DNA of 64,000 bases. It comes from Conexibacter sp. SYSU D00693 (GTDB lineage: Bacteria; Actinomycetota; Thermoleophilia; Solirubrobacterales; Solirubrobacteraceae). This document shows, piece by piece, positions 25,151 through 32,773 of this stretch (position 1 is the stretch's first letter; each line of letters begins with the position of its first letter). The notes beneath the pieces were generated by a model. It saw only the letters and a program-made list of their open reading frames with translations. It was not told the origin of the DNA and ran no database searches. Location of the stretch: positions 1,054,001-1,118,000 of the forward strand of contig NZ_CP070950.1 of the NCBI RefSeq assembly GCF_017084525.1, in the 5' to 3' direction. The position numbers and the translations under genes are program-made.

Positions 25151-25159
25151 CTTGCAACG
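25143..25159. promoter_or_regulatory. Operator-like inverted repeat 1 (overlaps MFS start)
   Basis: Perfect palindrome CGTTGCA-TCT-TGCAACG. The MFS start codon (minus strand, 25150-25148) is inside it. It shares the pattern CGTTGCR-N3-YGCAACG with the repeat at 25175-25193. The centres are 33 bp apart, about three helical turns, so two dimers could bind on the same face. Confidence 0.75.
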
Positions 25160-25174
25160 GAACGCTAGTGAGGT

Positions 25175-25193
25175 TCGTTGCGATTCGCAACGA
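25175..25193. promoter_or_regulatory. Operator-like inverted repeat 2
   Basis: Palindrome TCGTTGCG-ATT-CGCAACGA with 8-bp arms. It lies 32 bp upstream of the hxlR-like start at 25225 and 25 bp upstream of the MFS start. Occupancy by the HxlR-family regulator would affect both promoters, as in autoregulated repressor and exporter pairs. Confidence 0.75.
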
Positions 25194-25224
25194 GCCCTGC
25201 ACGGGGAGCTAGACTGGCGGTCCG

Positions 25225-25764
25225 ATGCGCCACGACGAGCTCCTCGAGCAGACCTGCGCGATCGGTCGCGCGGGCGCCATCGTGGGCGAGCGCTGGGTCT
25301 TCGCGATCCTGCGCGCCGCCTTCTTCCGCGCCCGGACGTTCGAGGACTACCAGCGTGGCACGGGCGTGGCGCGCAACATCCTCGCCGAGCGCCTCGGCCG
25401 CCTCGTGGACTTCGGGATCCTCGAGCGGGTCCCCTACGCCGAGGGCGCACGGCGCACCCGCCACGAGTACCGCCTGACCGAGGCGGGGCGCGACCTGTAC
25501 CCCGTCGTCATCGCCCTGATGGAGTGGGGCAACAAGCACACGGGCCTCGTCGACGGGCCGCCCGTCGTCCTGCACCACAAGCGCTGCAACCACGTCTCGC
25601 ACCCCCAGGTCGTCTGCTCGGAGTGCGGCGAGCCGGTCGACGCGCGCGACTTCCAGCCGCTGCCGGGCCCGGGGGCGCCGCGCGAGACGCCGCCGTGGGC
25701 GGAGCCGGCGGTGCGCCACGCGCACCGCAAGGCCGCCGCGCCGACCGCGCCGCCTCGCGCGTAG
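25225..25764 (+). CDS. HxlR-family winged-helix regulator with C-terminal zinc-ribbon-like tail
   Basis: A 179-residue protein. Residues about 10-95 form the HxlR winged helix (GERWVFAILRAAFFRARTFE, NILAERLGRLVDFGILERVP, YRLTEAGRDLYPVV). After this comes a tail with HHKRCNH and VVCSECGEPV, giving a possible Cys/His metal site, then a Pro/Ala-rich end. HxlR proteins often sense quinones, aldehydes or other electrophiles through cysteines. C10 and the tail cysteines are candidates. It is divergent from the MFS exporter with two matching operators in the gap, so repression and self-control are likely. The ligand is unknown. Confidence 0.9.
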   Translation: MRHDELLEQTCAIGRAGAIVGERWVFAILRAAFFRARTFEDYQRGTGVARNILAERLGRLVDFGILERVPYAEGARRTRHEYRLTEAGRDLYPVVIALMEWGNKHTGLVDGPPVVLHHKRCNHVSHPQVVCSECGEPVDARDFQPLPGPGAPRETPPWAEPAVRHAHRKAAAPTAPPRA

Positions 25765-25769
25765 GGCGT

Positions 25770-26405
25770 TCAGGCGGGACGCACGAGCGTCACGCCGTCG
25801 CGCACCGTCAGCACCACGCCCACGACGCGCTCGTCGCTGGCGACGCGGTCGTTGAAGCGCGCCATCGCCTGGGTGCCCGGGTCGTCGGCCGGCGGGTCGA
25901 GCACGCGCCCGCCACGCAGGGTGTTGTCGGCGACGAGGAGCCCGCCGGGCGCCAGGCGAGGGACGAGCGCCTCGTAGTAGTCGGGGTAGCCGGTCTTGTC
26001 GGCGTCGACGAACGCGAGGTCGACGGGCTCGTCGAGGGCCCGGAGCGCCTCGAGCGCGGGGCCGACGCGGACCTCGACCCGATCGTCCATCCCGGCCTCC
26101 TCGATGTGGCGGCGGGCGAACGCCGCGCGCTCGGGGTCGAGCTCGAGGGTGACGATCCGGCCTTCGGGCGGGAGCGCCGCGGCCATCGCCAGCGCGCTCG
26201 CGCCCGAGTAGGTCCCCACCTCGACGACGAGCCGCGGCCGGCGCAGCCAGACCAGCAGCTCGAGCAGCCGGCCGACGACGGGGCCGCTGAGCATCTCCGG
26301 CGCGGTGAGCTGCTCGCGCGTGGCCTGCGCGAGGGCCTGGAGGTGGCGCGCCTGTGGCGTGGTGTGCGCCTCGGCGTAGGCCTCGACGTCCGGGTCGACG
26401 ATCAA
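25770..26405 (-). CDS. Class I SAM-dependent O-methyltransferase
   Basis: About 211 residues from a TTG at 26405, which overlaps the stop of the SPFH gene as TTGA. The SAM motif is VVEVGTYSGASALAMAAAL, followed by the acidic ribose-binding residue in VTLELDPERA and the metal-binding DLAFVDADKTGYPDYY and DNTLRGGRV. The layout matches caffeoyl-CoA/catechol O-methyltransferase-like enzymes (Methyltransf_3). Substrate unknown. Its end is 5 bp from the convergent hxlR stop, so no terminator hairpin fits between them. Confidence 0.88.
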   Translation of the reverse strand: MIVDPDVEAYAEAHTTPQARHLQALAQATREQLTAPEMLSGPVVGRLLELLVWLRRPRLVVEVGTYSGASALAMAAALPPEGRIVTLELDPERAAFARRHIEEAGMDDRVEVRVGPALEALRALDEPVDLAFVDADKTGYPDYYEALVPRLAPGGLLVADNTLRGGRVLDPPADDPGTQAMARFNDRVASDERVVGVVLTVRDGVTLVRPA

Positions 26406-27331
26406 GGCGCCCCGTCGACGGGCGGCGTGCTGGGCGCGGGCGCCGAGGGGCGCGCGCCGCCGCCGTTGCCGCCACCGAGCACGCCGCCGATGTTGCCGAG
26501 CGCCTGCGAGAACTCCGACGGGATCACCCAGATCTTGTTCGCCTCGCCCTGCGCGAGCTGCGGCAGCATCTGGAGGTACTGGTAGCTGAGCAGCCCCTGG
26601 TCGGGGTCGCCCTCGTGGATGGCGCGGAAGACCGTGTCGATCGCCTTCGCCTCGCCCTCGGCGCGGAGGATCGCCGCCTCCTTGGACCCCTGGGCGCGCA
26701 GGACGGCCGACGTCTTCTCGCCCTCGGCGGTGAGGATCTGCGACTGCTTGAGGCCCTCGGCGTTGAGGATCGCCGCGCGGCGGTCGCGCTCGGCGCGCAT
26801 CTGCTTCTCCATCGCCTCCTGGATGGAGGCCGGCGGGTCGACGGCCTTGAGCTCCACGCGGTTGATGCGGATGCCCCACTTGCCCGTGGCATCGTCGAGG
26901 ACCATGCGCAGCTGGGTGTTGATCTGGTCGCGCGAGGTCAGCGAGTCCTCCAGGGTGAGGCCGCCGATGACGTTGCGCAGCGTCGTGACGGTCAGCTGCT
27001 CGATGGCCTGCAGCGGGTTGGCGACCTCGTAGGTGACGGCCTTCGGGTCGGTGATCGTGAAGTACAGGACCGTGTCGATCCCGACCGTCACGTTGTCCGC
27101 GGTGATCACGCCGTTGGGCGGGAACGAGACGACCTGCTCACGGAGGTCAACCAGCGGCTTGACCTTGTCGATGAACGGGATGACGATCGTCAGGCCCGGG
27201 TCGAGCGTGCGGTGGTAGCGCCCGAGGCGCTCGACGACGCCGGCGCGGGCCTGCGGGATGATCCGGATCGTCCGCGCCGCCACGAAGAGGGCGAACAGGA
27301 CGACGACGGCTAGGGCGATCACGGCTCCCAT
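26402..27331 (-). CDS. SPFH/band 7 membrane protein (paraslipin type)
   Basis: A 309-residue protein with one N-terminal helix (IALAVVVLFALFVAARTI), the SPFH core (ARAGVVERLGRYHRTLDPGL to KWGIRINRVELKAVDPP) and a coiled-coil tail (QEAMEKQMRAERDRRAAIL, with the repeated EGE/KxxAILRA pattern). The C-terminus is Gly/Pro/Ser-rich. SPFH proteins oligomerise at the membrane and organise microdomains or protease control. It is paired with the upstream NfeD-like gene with a 25-bp gap, the usual partner, and coupled to the O-methyltransferase gene. Confidence 0.93.
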   Translation of the reverse strand: MGAVIALAVVVLFALFVAARTIRIIPQARAGVVERLGRYHRTLDPGLTIVIPFIDKVKPLVDLREQVVSFPPNGVITADNVTVGIDTVLYFTITDPKAVTYEVANPLQAIEQLTVTTLRNVIGGLTLEDSLTSRDQINTQLRMVLDDATGKWGIRINRVELKAVDPPASIQEAMEKQMRAERDRRAAILNAEGLKQSQILTAEGEKTSAVLRAQGSKEAAILRAEGEAKAIDTVFRAIHEGDPDQGLLSYQYLQMLPQLAQGEANKIWVIPSEFSQALGNIGGVLGGGNGGGARPSAPAPSTPPVDGAP

Positions 27332-27356
27332 GTCTGGGCCTCCAGTCTCAGGTCGG

Positions 27357-27782
27357 TCATGCGCTGACGAGGGCGGTGGCGCCCCGGATCTCGACGACGT
27401 GCACGCGGGCGCCGGGGTCGAGGACCTCGCCCTCCTCGTAGGGGCGCGCCGTCCAGACCTCGCCCTCGAGGCGGACGGTCCCGGCGTCGTCGGTCACCTG
27501 GTCGATGACGGTCGCGGTGCGGCCGACGAGCGCCGCCACGCCGGTGCGCGCCGAGGGCGGCTGGCGCAGATGGCGCCGGGCGACGGGCCGCAGGGCGAGG
27601 AAGCTCGTGGCGGTGACCGCCGCGAAGACCGCGAGGGCGACGACCGTGCCGCCGCCGGCGAGGTCGACGACCAGCGCGCCGGACGCGCCCAGCGCGAACG
27701 GCGCCAGGAAGAAGCCCAGCGTCAGCATCTCCCCCACCGCGGCGACGACCGCCGCGATCAGCCAGACCAGCCACCCCTCCAC
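27357..27782 (-). CDS. NfeD-like membrane protein
   Basis: A 141-residue protein with an N-terminal pair or trio of helices (VWLIAAVVAAVGEMLTLGFF, then FALGASGALVVDL and TVVALAVFAAVTATSFLAL) and a C-terminal OB-fold-like segment (ALVGRTATVIDQV, GTVRLEGEVWTARPYEEGE). The short NfeD1b type lacks the ClpP-like protease domain and occurs next to SPFH genes, as here. It probably forms a complex with the SPFH protein. GTG start. The preceding gene on this strand, ftsY, ends 34 bp upstream of it. Confidence 0.88.
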   Translation of the reverse strand: MEGWLVWLIAAVVAAVGEMLTLGFFLAPFALGASGALVVDLAGGGTVVALAVFAAVTATSFLALRPVARRHLRQPPSARTGVAALVGRTATVIDQVTDDAGTVRLEGEVWTARPYEEGEVLDPGARVHVVEIRGATALVSA

Positions 27783-27815
27783 GGGGCGGAGGCTAGCTGA
27801 GCGCCCGGAGCCGTT

Positions 27816-28808
27816 CTAGGGGGCGACGAGCGCCCGGGCGAAGTCGTCCGGGTCGAACGGCCGCAGGTCCTCGAGCTGCTCGCCGATCCCGATGAGCTTC
27901 ACGGGGATGCCGAGTTCGCCGGCGATGGCGAGGGCGATGCCGCCCTTGGCGGTGCCGTCGAGCTTGGTGAGGACGATGCCGTCGACGGGGACGGCCTCCG
28001 AGAAGAGCTTGGCCTGGCGCAGGCCGTTCTGGCCGGTGGTGGCGTCGACCGTGAGCAGCGTCTCGTGCGGCGCGTCGGGCATCTGCTTGCCGATCACGCG
28101 GCGGATCTTCGTCAGCTCGGCCATGAGGTCGTCCTGCGTGTGCAGGCGGCCCGCGGTGTCGACGATGACCACGTCCACCCCCCGCTCGCGGCCCTTGGCG
28201 ACGGCGTCGAAGGCGACCGACCCGGGGTCCGAGCCCTCCGGGCCGGTGACGATGTCGCAGCCGACGCGCTCGGCCCACTGCGTGAGCTGCTCGACGGCCG
28301 CGGCGCGGAACGTGTCGGCGGCGCCGAGCAGGACGGTGAGCCCGAGCTCGTGGTGCATGTGATGGGCGAGCTTGCCGATCGTCGTCGTCTTGCCGGTGCC
28401 GTTGACGCCGCAGGCCATGATCACCGTCGGCCCGTGGCGCAGGTCGATCTTGTCGTCGCCGGTGCGGGCTATGCCGGCCAGCAGCTCGACGAGACGCTCC
28501 TGCAGGGCCTCGCCGCCCTCGACGACGCCCGAGGTCGCCTCCTCCTCGAGGCGTCCGACGACGTCGGCGGTCGTGCGAGCCCCGACGTCGGCCATGATCA
28601 GCGCCTCCTCCAGGCGCTCCCAGGTCTCCTCGTCGAGCGTGTCGAAGAGCGTGGCCTGGATCTCGGTGGCCAGCGCCTCGCGCGTCTTGGCCATGTTCTC
28701 GCGCAGGCGGCGGAAGAACCCGCGGCGGCGCTCGGGCTGGGCCTCCTCCGCCGGGGCCGCCGCTGCAGCCGCGTCGAGGATGAAGAGGTCGCGCCAGTCC
28801 CGTGCCAT
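27816..28808 (-). CDS. ftsY: Signal recognition particle receptor FtsY
   Basis: About 330 residues from the ATG at 28808; a GTG 12 bp earlier is also possible. A short acidic/Ala N-terminal part is followed by the helical N domain (FRRLRENMAKTREALATEI) and the G domain with CGVNGTGKTTTIGKLA, DTAGRLHT and TKLDGTAKGG, ending in IGEQLEDLRPFDPDDFARAL. It is the membrane receptor for the Ffh-ribosome complex. In many bacteria smc-ftsY are adjacent; here they are 12 kb apart with the surface-protein island between them. Confidence 0.96.
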   Translation of the reverse strand: MARDWRDLFILDAAAAAAPAEEAQPERRRGFFRRLRENMAKTREALATEIQATLFDTLDEETWERLEEALIMADVGARTTADVVGRLEEEATSGVVEGGEALQERLVELLAGIARTGDDKIDLRHGPTVIMACGVNGTGKTTTIGKLAHHMHHELGLTVLLGAADTFRAAAVEQLTQWAERVGCDIVTGPEGSDPGSVAFDAVAKGRERGVDVVIVDTAGRLHTQDDLMAELTKIRRVIGKQMPDAPHETLLTVDATTGQNGLRQAKLFSEAVPVDGIVLTKLDGTAKGGIALAIAGELGIPVKLIGIGEQLEDLRPFDPDDFARALVAP

Positions 28809-28864
28809 CGAGCGCCGCACGGTATCGACCCGCGGTGCGGCGGCGGCGGTGGCAGGATCCCGGG

Positions 28865-29341
28865 GTGCCCGCGCCCGACCTCGTGTTCCGCCACGCCGAC
28901 CCCGAGGACGAGCCGGGAGCCGCGCTGCTGCGGGGGATGGCCGCCGAGATCGCCGAGCTCTACGAGGGGCTCGAGATCGACGCCCCGGACATGCCCGCCG
29001 CGGGGCCGGAGCTCCTGCGCCCTGAGGCTGGCGGCGCCTTCCTGCTGGGCTGGGAGGGCGAACAGGCGATCTGCTGCGGGGCCCTGAAGCGCCTCGACGA
29101 CGAGGCGTGCGAGGTCAAGCGGATGTTCGTGGCACCCGACGCGCGGGGCCGCGGCGTGGCGCGGGCGCTCCTCCGGGCGCTCGAGGACGCCGCGCGTGAC
29201 CTGGGCTACGCCGTCGCGCGGCTGGACACGGGTCCGCGCCAGCCCCACGCCCAGGGCCTCTACGAGGCCGAGGGCTACGTGGCCATCGCGAACTTCAACG
29301 CCAACCCGATGGCGACGTTCTTCGGCGAGAAGCGCCTCTAG
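28865..29341 (+). CDS. GNAT-family N-acetyltransferase
   Basis: About 158 residues from a GTG at 28865, with AGGA about 8 nt upstream. The acetyl-CoA pyrophosphate-binding motif A is FVAPDARGRGVARALLRALED, split here as RRG-type RGRGVA, followed by the ARLDTGP and LYEAEGY elements typical of the fold. The acceptor is unknown; homologues modify small amines, peptides or antibiotics. It is divergent from ftsY (56 bp between starts) and ends at a strong terminator. Confidence 0.87.
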   Translation: MPAPDLVFRHADPEDEPGAALLRGMAAEIAELYEGLEIDAPDMPAAGPELLRPEAGGAFLLGWEGEQAICCGALKRLDDEACEVKRMFVAPDARGRGVARALLRALEDAARDLGYAVARLDTGPRQPHAQGLYEAEGYVAIANFNANPMATFFGEKRL

Positions 29342-29389
29342 ACGCACGAACGGCCGTGAGCCTCTGGACCTGGCTCACGGCCGTTGCGT
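29342..29389 (+). terminator. Strong 14-bp stem-loop after the GNAT gene
   Basis: Perfect 14-bp arms at 29349-29362 and 29372-29385 with a 9-nt loop, and an outer ACGC/GCGT extension. It follows the GNAT stop directly and faces the convergent surface-protein gene. Confidence 0.8.
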
Positions 29390-29420
29390 GCCGCGGGGAG
29401 CATCCGGCGCCCCGCAACGA

Positions 29421-29448
29421 CGAGGGGCCCGCTCGCGCGGGCCCCTCG
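29421..29448 (-). terminator. 12-bp GC-rich stem-loop after the surface-protein gene
   Basis: Perfect 12-bp arms at 29421-29432 and 29437-29448 with a 4-nt loop (TCGC). It lies 20 bp beyond the stop of the surface-protein gene read on the minus strand. With the neighbouring stem it isolates the two convergent transcripts. Confidence 0.8.
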
Positions 29449-29468
29449 CGTGCTGCTGGTGCGGCTGG

Positions 29469-31274
29469 CTAGAGGACCTTGACGCGGACGCTCTTGACGG
29501 CCGAGTACTTCTTGATCAGGCCCTTGAGCTTGAGGACCTTGTTCGTCTTGACGGTCTTGGTGACCTTCTTGACGAGCTTGCCCTTCTTGCCCAGGAAGGT
29601 GACCTGGATCTTGGCGGTCTTCGCCTTGCCGGAGACCTTGGTGGTCACCGTGCCCTTCGAGAACTTCGCGTACAGGACGCGAGCCTTGCCGGCCTTGGTG
29701 CTACGGGCCGGGGAGACGCGGGCGGTCGGGTTGTTGCTGCCACCCGTGCCCAGCACGCCGCCGCCGCCGCCGCCGCCGTTGTTCGCGGCCGGGGGAGCGG
29801 GCGGGTTGCCCGGGCCCGGAGCGGGCGGGTTGACCGGCGTGCGGCCGACGATCTGCTGGATCGACAGGTCGCCCTGCGGACCCTCGACGGCGTCCTCAGC
29901 GATGTCGACGCCGTAGGTCGCAGCCACCTGGCCGCCGTCCGTGAACTGGAGGCGGACGGTGTTGCCGTCGACCGTCACGACCGTGGAGGCCGCGGCGATG
30001 ACGTTGCCGTTGATGCCGCGGGCCACGAAGGCGCCGGGGCCACCGGGGACGTCGTCGATGTCCTCGTCGAAGGACACCAGGATCGACGCGCTGTCCTGGT
30101 CGATCTCGTAGCCCGTCGCGTCAGGAGCGTCGGTGAAGCCCGCCGGGTTGCCGGTCAGGTTGCCGATGCCGATGGTGGCGGCGGTGTTCGGAGCGCCGAA
30201 GAAGGCAGCGCCGTTCGAGAGGACGGCACCCGGGAGGATGGCGGCCTGGACGACGGAGCCGTCGACGTCGGTGTCGGTCGGGAAGTAGACCCGCACGACG
30301 CGCTGGTTGCCGCTCAGCTGCAGGACGACGGCGTCGATGCCGGCGTACTCCACGCCCTCGCGGTCACGGACCTGGAACAGGGCCGGGGTCACGCCGACCT
30401 TGACGGGCTGGTTGGCGTCGAACTCGAAGTCGACCGAGTTCGGGCCGGAGATCTCAGCCCCGACCAGGTCGGGGCGGGACGTCTGGCCGTTGGAGGCGAC
30501 GTCGTCCCAGACCTCGTACTGGTTGGTGTTGCCGTTCTGGTCGGTGACCGCGGCATCGCCGACGAACAGCCGGACCGCGTGACGCACCGTGTCGGCGCCG
30601 CCGTTGGTCGGGAAGTTCGCACGCACGCGGCGACGATCGCCGTTGACGATCGACGCGCTCGTGGCGGCGAGGGTGTTGCCCTCGTCGTCGACGTAGATGA
30701 AGTCGCTCGGGTCGTTGATCGTCTGGATGGGACGGTCGAACGTGACCTCGATGCGGTTCGTGGTCGGGTCGACGGTGGTGCCGATGATGTTGGCCAGCGT
30801 CGTGTTGCCCGAGTCGGTGCCCTGCGTGGTGTTGATGAGGGCCGTGGCGTCAGCCAGGTTCTCGACCGAGCCGGTCACCGAGCGGACGTCGTCGCCGCCA
30901 GCCGGGCCGTCGACAGCACCGACGGTGAAGTTCGACGAGTCGGAGACGTTGTTGAAGCGGACGCGGACGCAGTTCTGGAGGCCGTCGCCGAGCTCCAGGG
31001 TCGCGGCGTCAGAGCGCTCCGAGTCCGTGTTGTTGTAGCCACGGAGGTAGAAGCCCTCGTCGTCGATCGGCGAGTTGCGGACGTCCTGGTCGAAGCAGAA
31101 ACGAACCTCGTCGTACGAGTTCGTGTTGTCCTCGAGGACGCGAGCCGAGATGAGGTCGGGACGGTCGTCGAACGCCGCAGTCGGCGCACCAGCAAGAGCG
31201 GCGTGAGCGGACGGCGCAGCAGCGACCGCCATGAGAACACCCAGGCCCGTAGAAGTGAGGCGCTTGCCTCGCAT
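29469..31274 (-). CDS. Exported repetitive surface protein with basic C-terminal domain
   Basis: About 601 residues from the ATG at 31274; upstream codons are not part of a signal. The signal peptide (MRGKRLTSTGLGVLMAVAAA, cut near SAHA-ALAG) is clear. The long middle part has repeated beta-sandwich-like units, each with VxVTFDxPI-, VxFEFDxNxP- or ILVSFDEDID-type strands, resembling SbsA/Big-type Ig-like surface repeats, and is Asn/Asp/Thr rich. A Pro/Gly linker (PPAPGPGNPPAPP, then a Gly run) leads to about 75 residues very rich in Lys (SKGTVTTKVSGKAKTAKIQV, KKVTKTVKTNKVLKLKG). The latter could bind wall polymers. Function unknown; a structural surface or S-layer-like role is plausible. Strong terminator and long upstream region suggest high expression. 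Confidence 0.78.
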   Translation of the reverse strand: MRGKRLTSTGLGVLMAVAAAPSAHAALAGAPTAAFDDRPDLISARVLEDNTNSYDEVRFCFDQDVRNSPIDDEGFYLRGYNNTDSERSDAATLELGDGLQNCVRVRFNNVSDSSNFTVGAVDGPAGGDDVRSVTGSVENLADATALINTTQGTDSGNTTLANIIGTTVDPTTNRIEVTFDRPIQTINDPSDFIYVDDEGNTLAATSASIVNGDRRRVRANFPTNGGADTVRHAVRLFVGDAAVTDQNGNTNQYEVWDDVASNGQTSRPDLVGAEISGPNSVDFEFDANQPVKVGVTPALFQVRDREGVEYAGIDAVVLQLSGNQRVVRVYFPTDTDVDGSVVQAAILPGAVLSNGAAFFGAPNTAATIGIGNLTGNPAGFTDAPDATGYEIDQDSASILVSFDEDIDDVPGGPGAFVARGINGNVIAAASTVVTVDGNTVRLQFTDGGQVAATYGVDIAEDAVEGPQGDLSIQQIVGRTPVNPPAPGPGNPPAPPAANNGGGGGGGVLGTGGSNNPTARVSPARSTKAGKARVLYAKFSKGTVTTKVSGKAKTAKIQVTFLGKKGKLVKKVTKTVKTNKVLKLKGLIKKYSAVKSVRVKVL

Positions 31275-31781
31275 AGGAGATACCCCCAGCCGTTGATGGA
31301 AACGAAGCCGGCGGGAGGAGGAACTTCGCCCTGCCACCTCCAACCGACGACCGGCAGCTTAGGGTGCGCTCGGGCCTGCCCACAATGGAGGAAAGGGCGG
31401 TCTTGGCCCTACCCGTTCGGGTAGTCCCATCGCCTCAAGCTTGCCGGAGCGGGAGGGCGTTGGGAGCGCCAGTGGGGCTACCCCCACTCTGGTGGTGCGA
31501 CCTCCCGCCGGGGCAGGGATCCGGCGGGGTCGGTCGCGGCTGGAGGTCGTGGGGGTGACCTGGTGCCCTCATCGGCGCCGGCGGGCCATGGCTTGAGGGG
31601 GTGGACGGGTGTTCGACCCCTGGTTCGCCGCGTGGCGGCAGTGTGAAACGTGCGATGTGGGCGCAGGGACGGACGCGCGGTCCCGAACGACGTGGACCCG
31701 CGGTCGAACCGGCCGCGGTGGACGCCCGCCACGAGCGTGATCGTCTCACGCGCGCGAGGCGCGCCTGCTCGAGGGCCCGGT
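31275..31781. promoter_or_regulatory. 507-bp region upstream of the surface-protein gene
   Basis: No gene was found. It holds the palindrome CTACCC-GTTC-GGGTAG at 31409-31424 followed by TCCCA, and a second one, AGTGGGG-CTAC-CCCCACT, at 31471-31488. The first resembles the site at 32598-32618 between the two LuxR-type genes. GC-rich inverted repeats near 31750-31770 may end the LuxR transcript that stops at 31782. No clear -35/-10 pair can be assigned. Confidence 0.55.
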
Positions 31782-32510
31782 CTAGCGCTCGCGCTCGAGG
31801 CGCGCGAGCACCTCAGCGGCCTCGGCGCGGTTGCGCACGCCGAGTCGGGAGAAGATCGCCCGCACGTGGAACTTCACCGTGTTGGGCGAGAGCAGCAGCT
31901 CGTTGGCGATCTCGTCGTTGCGCCGGCCCGACGCCAGGAGGTCGAGAACCTCCCGCTGGCGCTGGCTGAGCTCGGGCATCGCCGAGACGCGCGGGACGTG
32001 GACGGCCATGAGCTCCTGCCAGCCGTCGGGGAAGATCGCGTGGCCGCCGGCGATGTGGCGCAGCGCGGCGAGCACCTCCTGCGGCGGGTAGGTCGCCAGC
32101 AGGACGCCGTCGACCCGGTGCTCGAGCGCCAGGCCCACGAGGGCGGCGTCCAGCTCGGAGGCCATGAGCACGCGCCGAGGCACGTGCGGCGGCAGCGCGT
32201 CGCGCAGTGCGGCGAGGTCCGCCGCCGACGTCTCCCCGGCCTCGACGAGGATCACGTCGAAGCGCGAGGGCTCCCCGGCGGCGAGGAGGTCCATGGCGGT
32301 GGCGTGGACGACGAGCGGGGTGCGGTCGCCCTCGACCGCCATCGCGCCGGTGACCAGGTCGGCGACCGTGGCGCTGCGCGCCACCAGGGCGACCGTGAGC
32401 GGCTCGAGCTCCGGCGCGCTCCCGCCCAGCGGCCGCGACGGCGCGGCGGCGGTCACCGGCTGCAGCGGGCTGCCACCGGCGGCGGCGAGGTGGTCGATCG
32501 GGCGGTCCAT
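31782..32510 (-). CDS. LuxR/NarL-type regulator with degenerate receiver
   Basis: About 242 residues from the ATG at 32510; a TTG at 32573 would add 21 residues. The receiver-like domain has LTVALVARSATVADLV in place of the acidic pocket and ILVEAGE, where the phospho-accepting Asp is Glu, so phosphorylation is unlikely. The C-terminal LuxR helix-turn-helix is complete (LSQRQREVLDLLASGRRND, then NTVKFHVRAIFSRLGVRNRAE). It is a paralogue of the divergent gene at 32774, with the same layout and the shared IFPDGWQEL/VYPAGWQEL segment. Possibly it controls the surface-protein gene directly downstream. Ligand and partner unknown; no sensor kinase is nearby. Confidence 0.88.
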   Translation of the reverse strand: MDRPIDHLAAAGGSPLQPVTAAAPSRPLGGSAPELEPLTVALVARSATVADLVTGAMAVEGDRTPLVVHATAMDLLAAGEPSRFDVILVEAGETSAADLAALRDALPPHVPRRVLMASELDAALVGLALEHRVDGVLLATYPPQEVLAALRHIAGGHAIFPDGWQELMAVHVPRVSAMPELSQRQREVLDLLASGRRNDEIANELLLSPNTVKFHVRAIFSRLGVRNRAEAAEVLARLERER

Positions 32511-32773
32511 GACGTCCAGGCGCGGGGGTGCCGCGCCGACGAGGACATTAGGGAGGAGGAGGTCCCACCGCAACGGGTGCCTCGGGGAGTATGAAACCTA
32601 CCCCTTCGGGTGGTCCCACCCCTGGTCGCCCGCCAGGACCGACGGTGGTCCACCTGCCGTGAGCGGTGTCGTCGGACCGCCCGGCGGTGGCGAGATCGAC
32701 CACCTCCACTCGGTGGGCTACTCTTCCGCCCGAAGGGGCCGTGGGGGCCCCACTCGAACAGGCAGGGGTAGCC
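32511..32773. promoter_or_regulatory. Shared intergenic region of the divergent LuxR pair
   Basis: The palindrome-like element CTACCC-CTTC-GGGTGG-TCCCA lies at 32598-32618. A related half, with CCGAAGGGG and GGGCTAC, lies at about 32715-32740. Both resemble the 31409-31424 palindrome upstream of the surface-protein gene, sharing CTACCC-NTTC-GGGTRG-TCCCA. Binding by one or both LuxR-type proteins is an inference. Confidence 0.5.
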
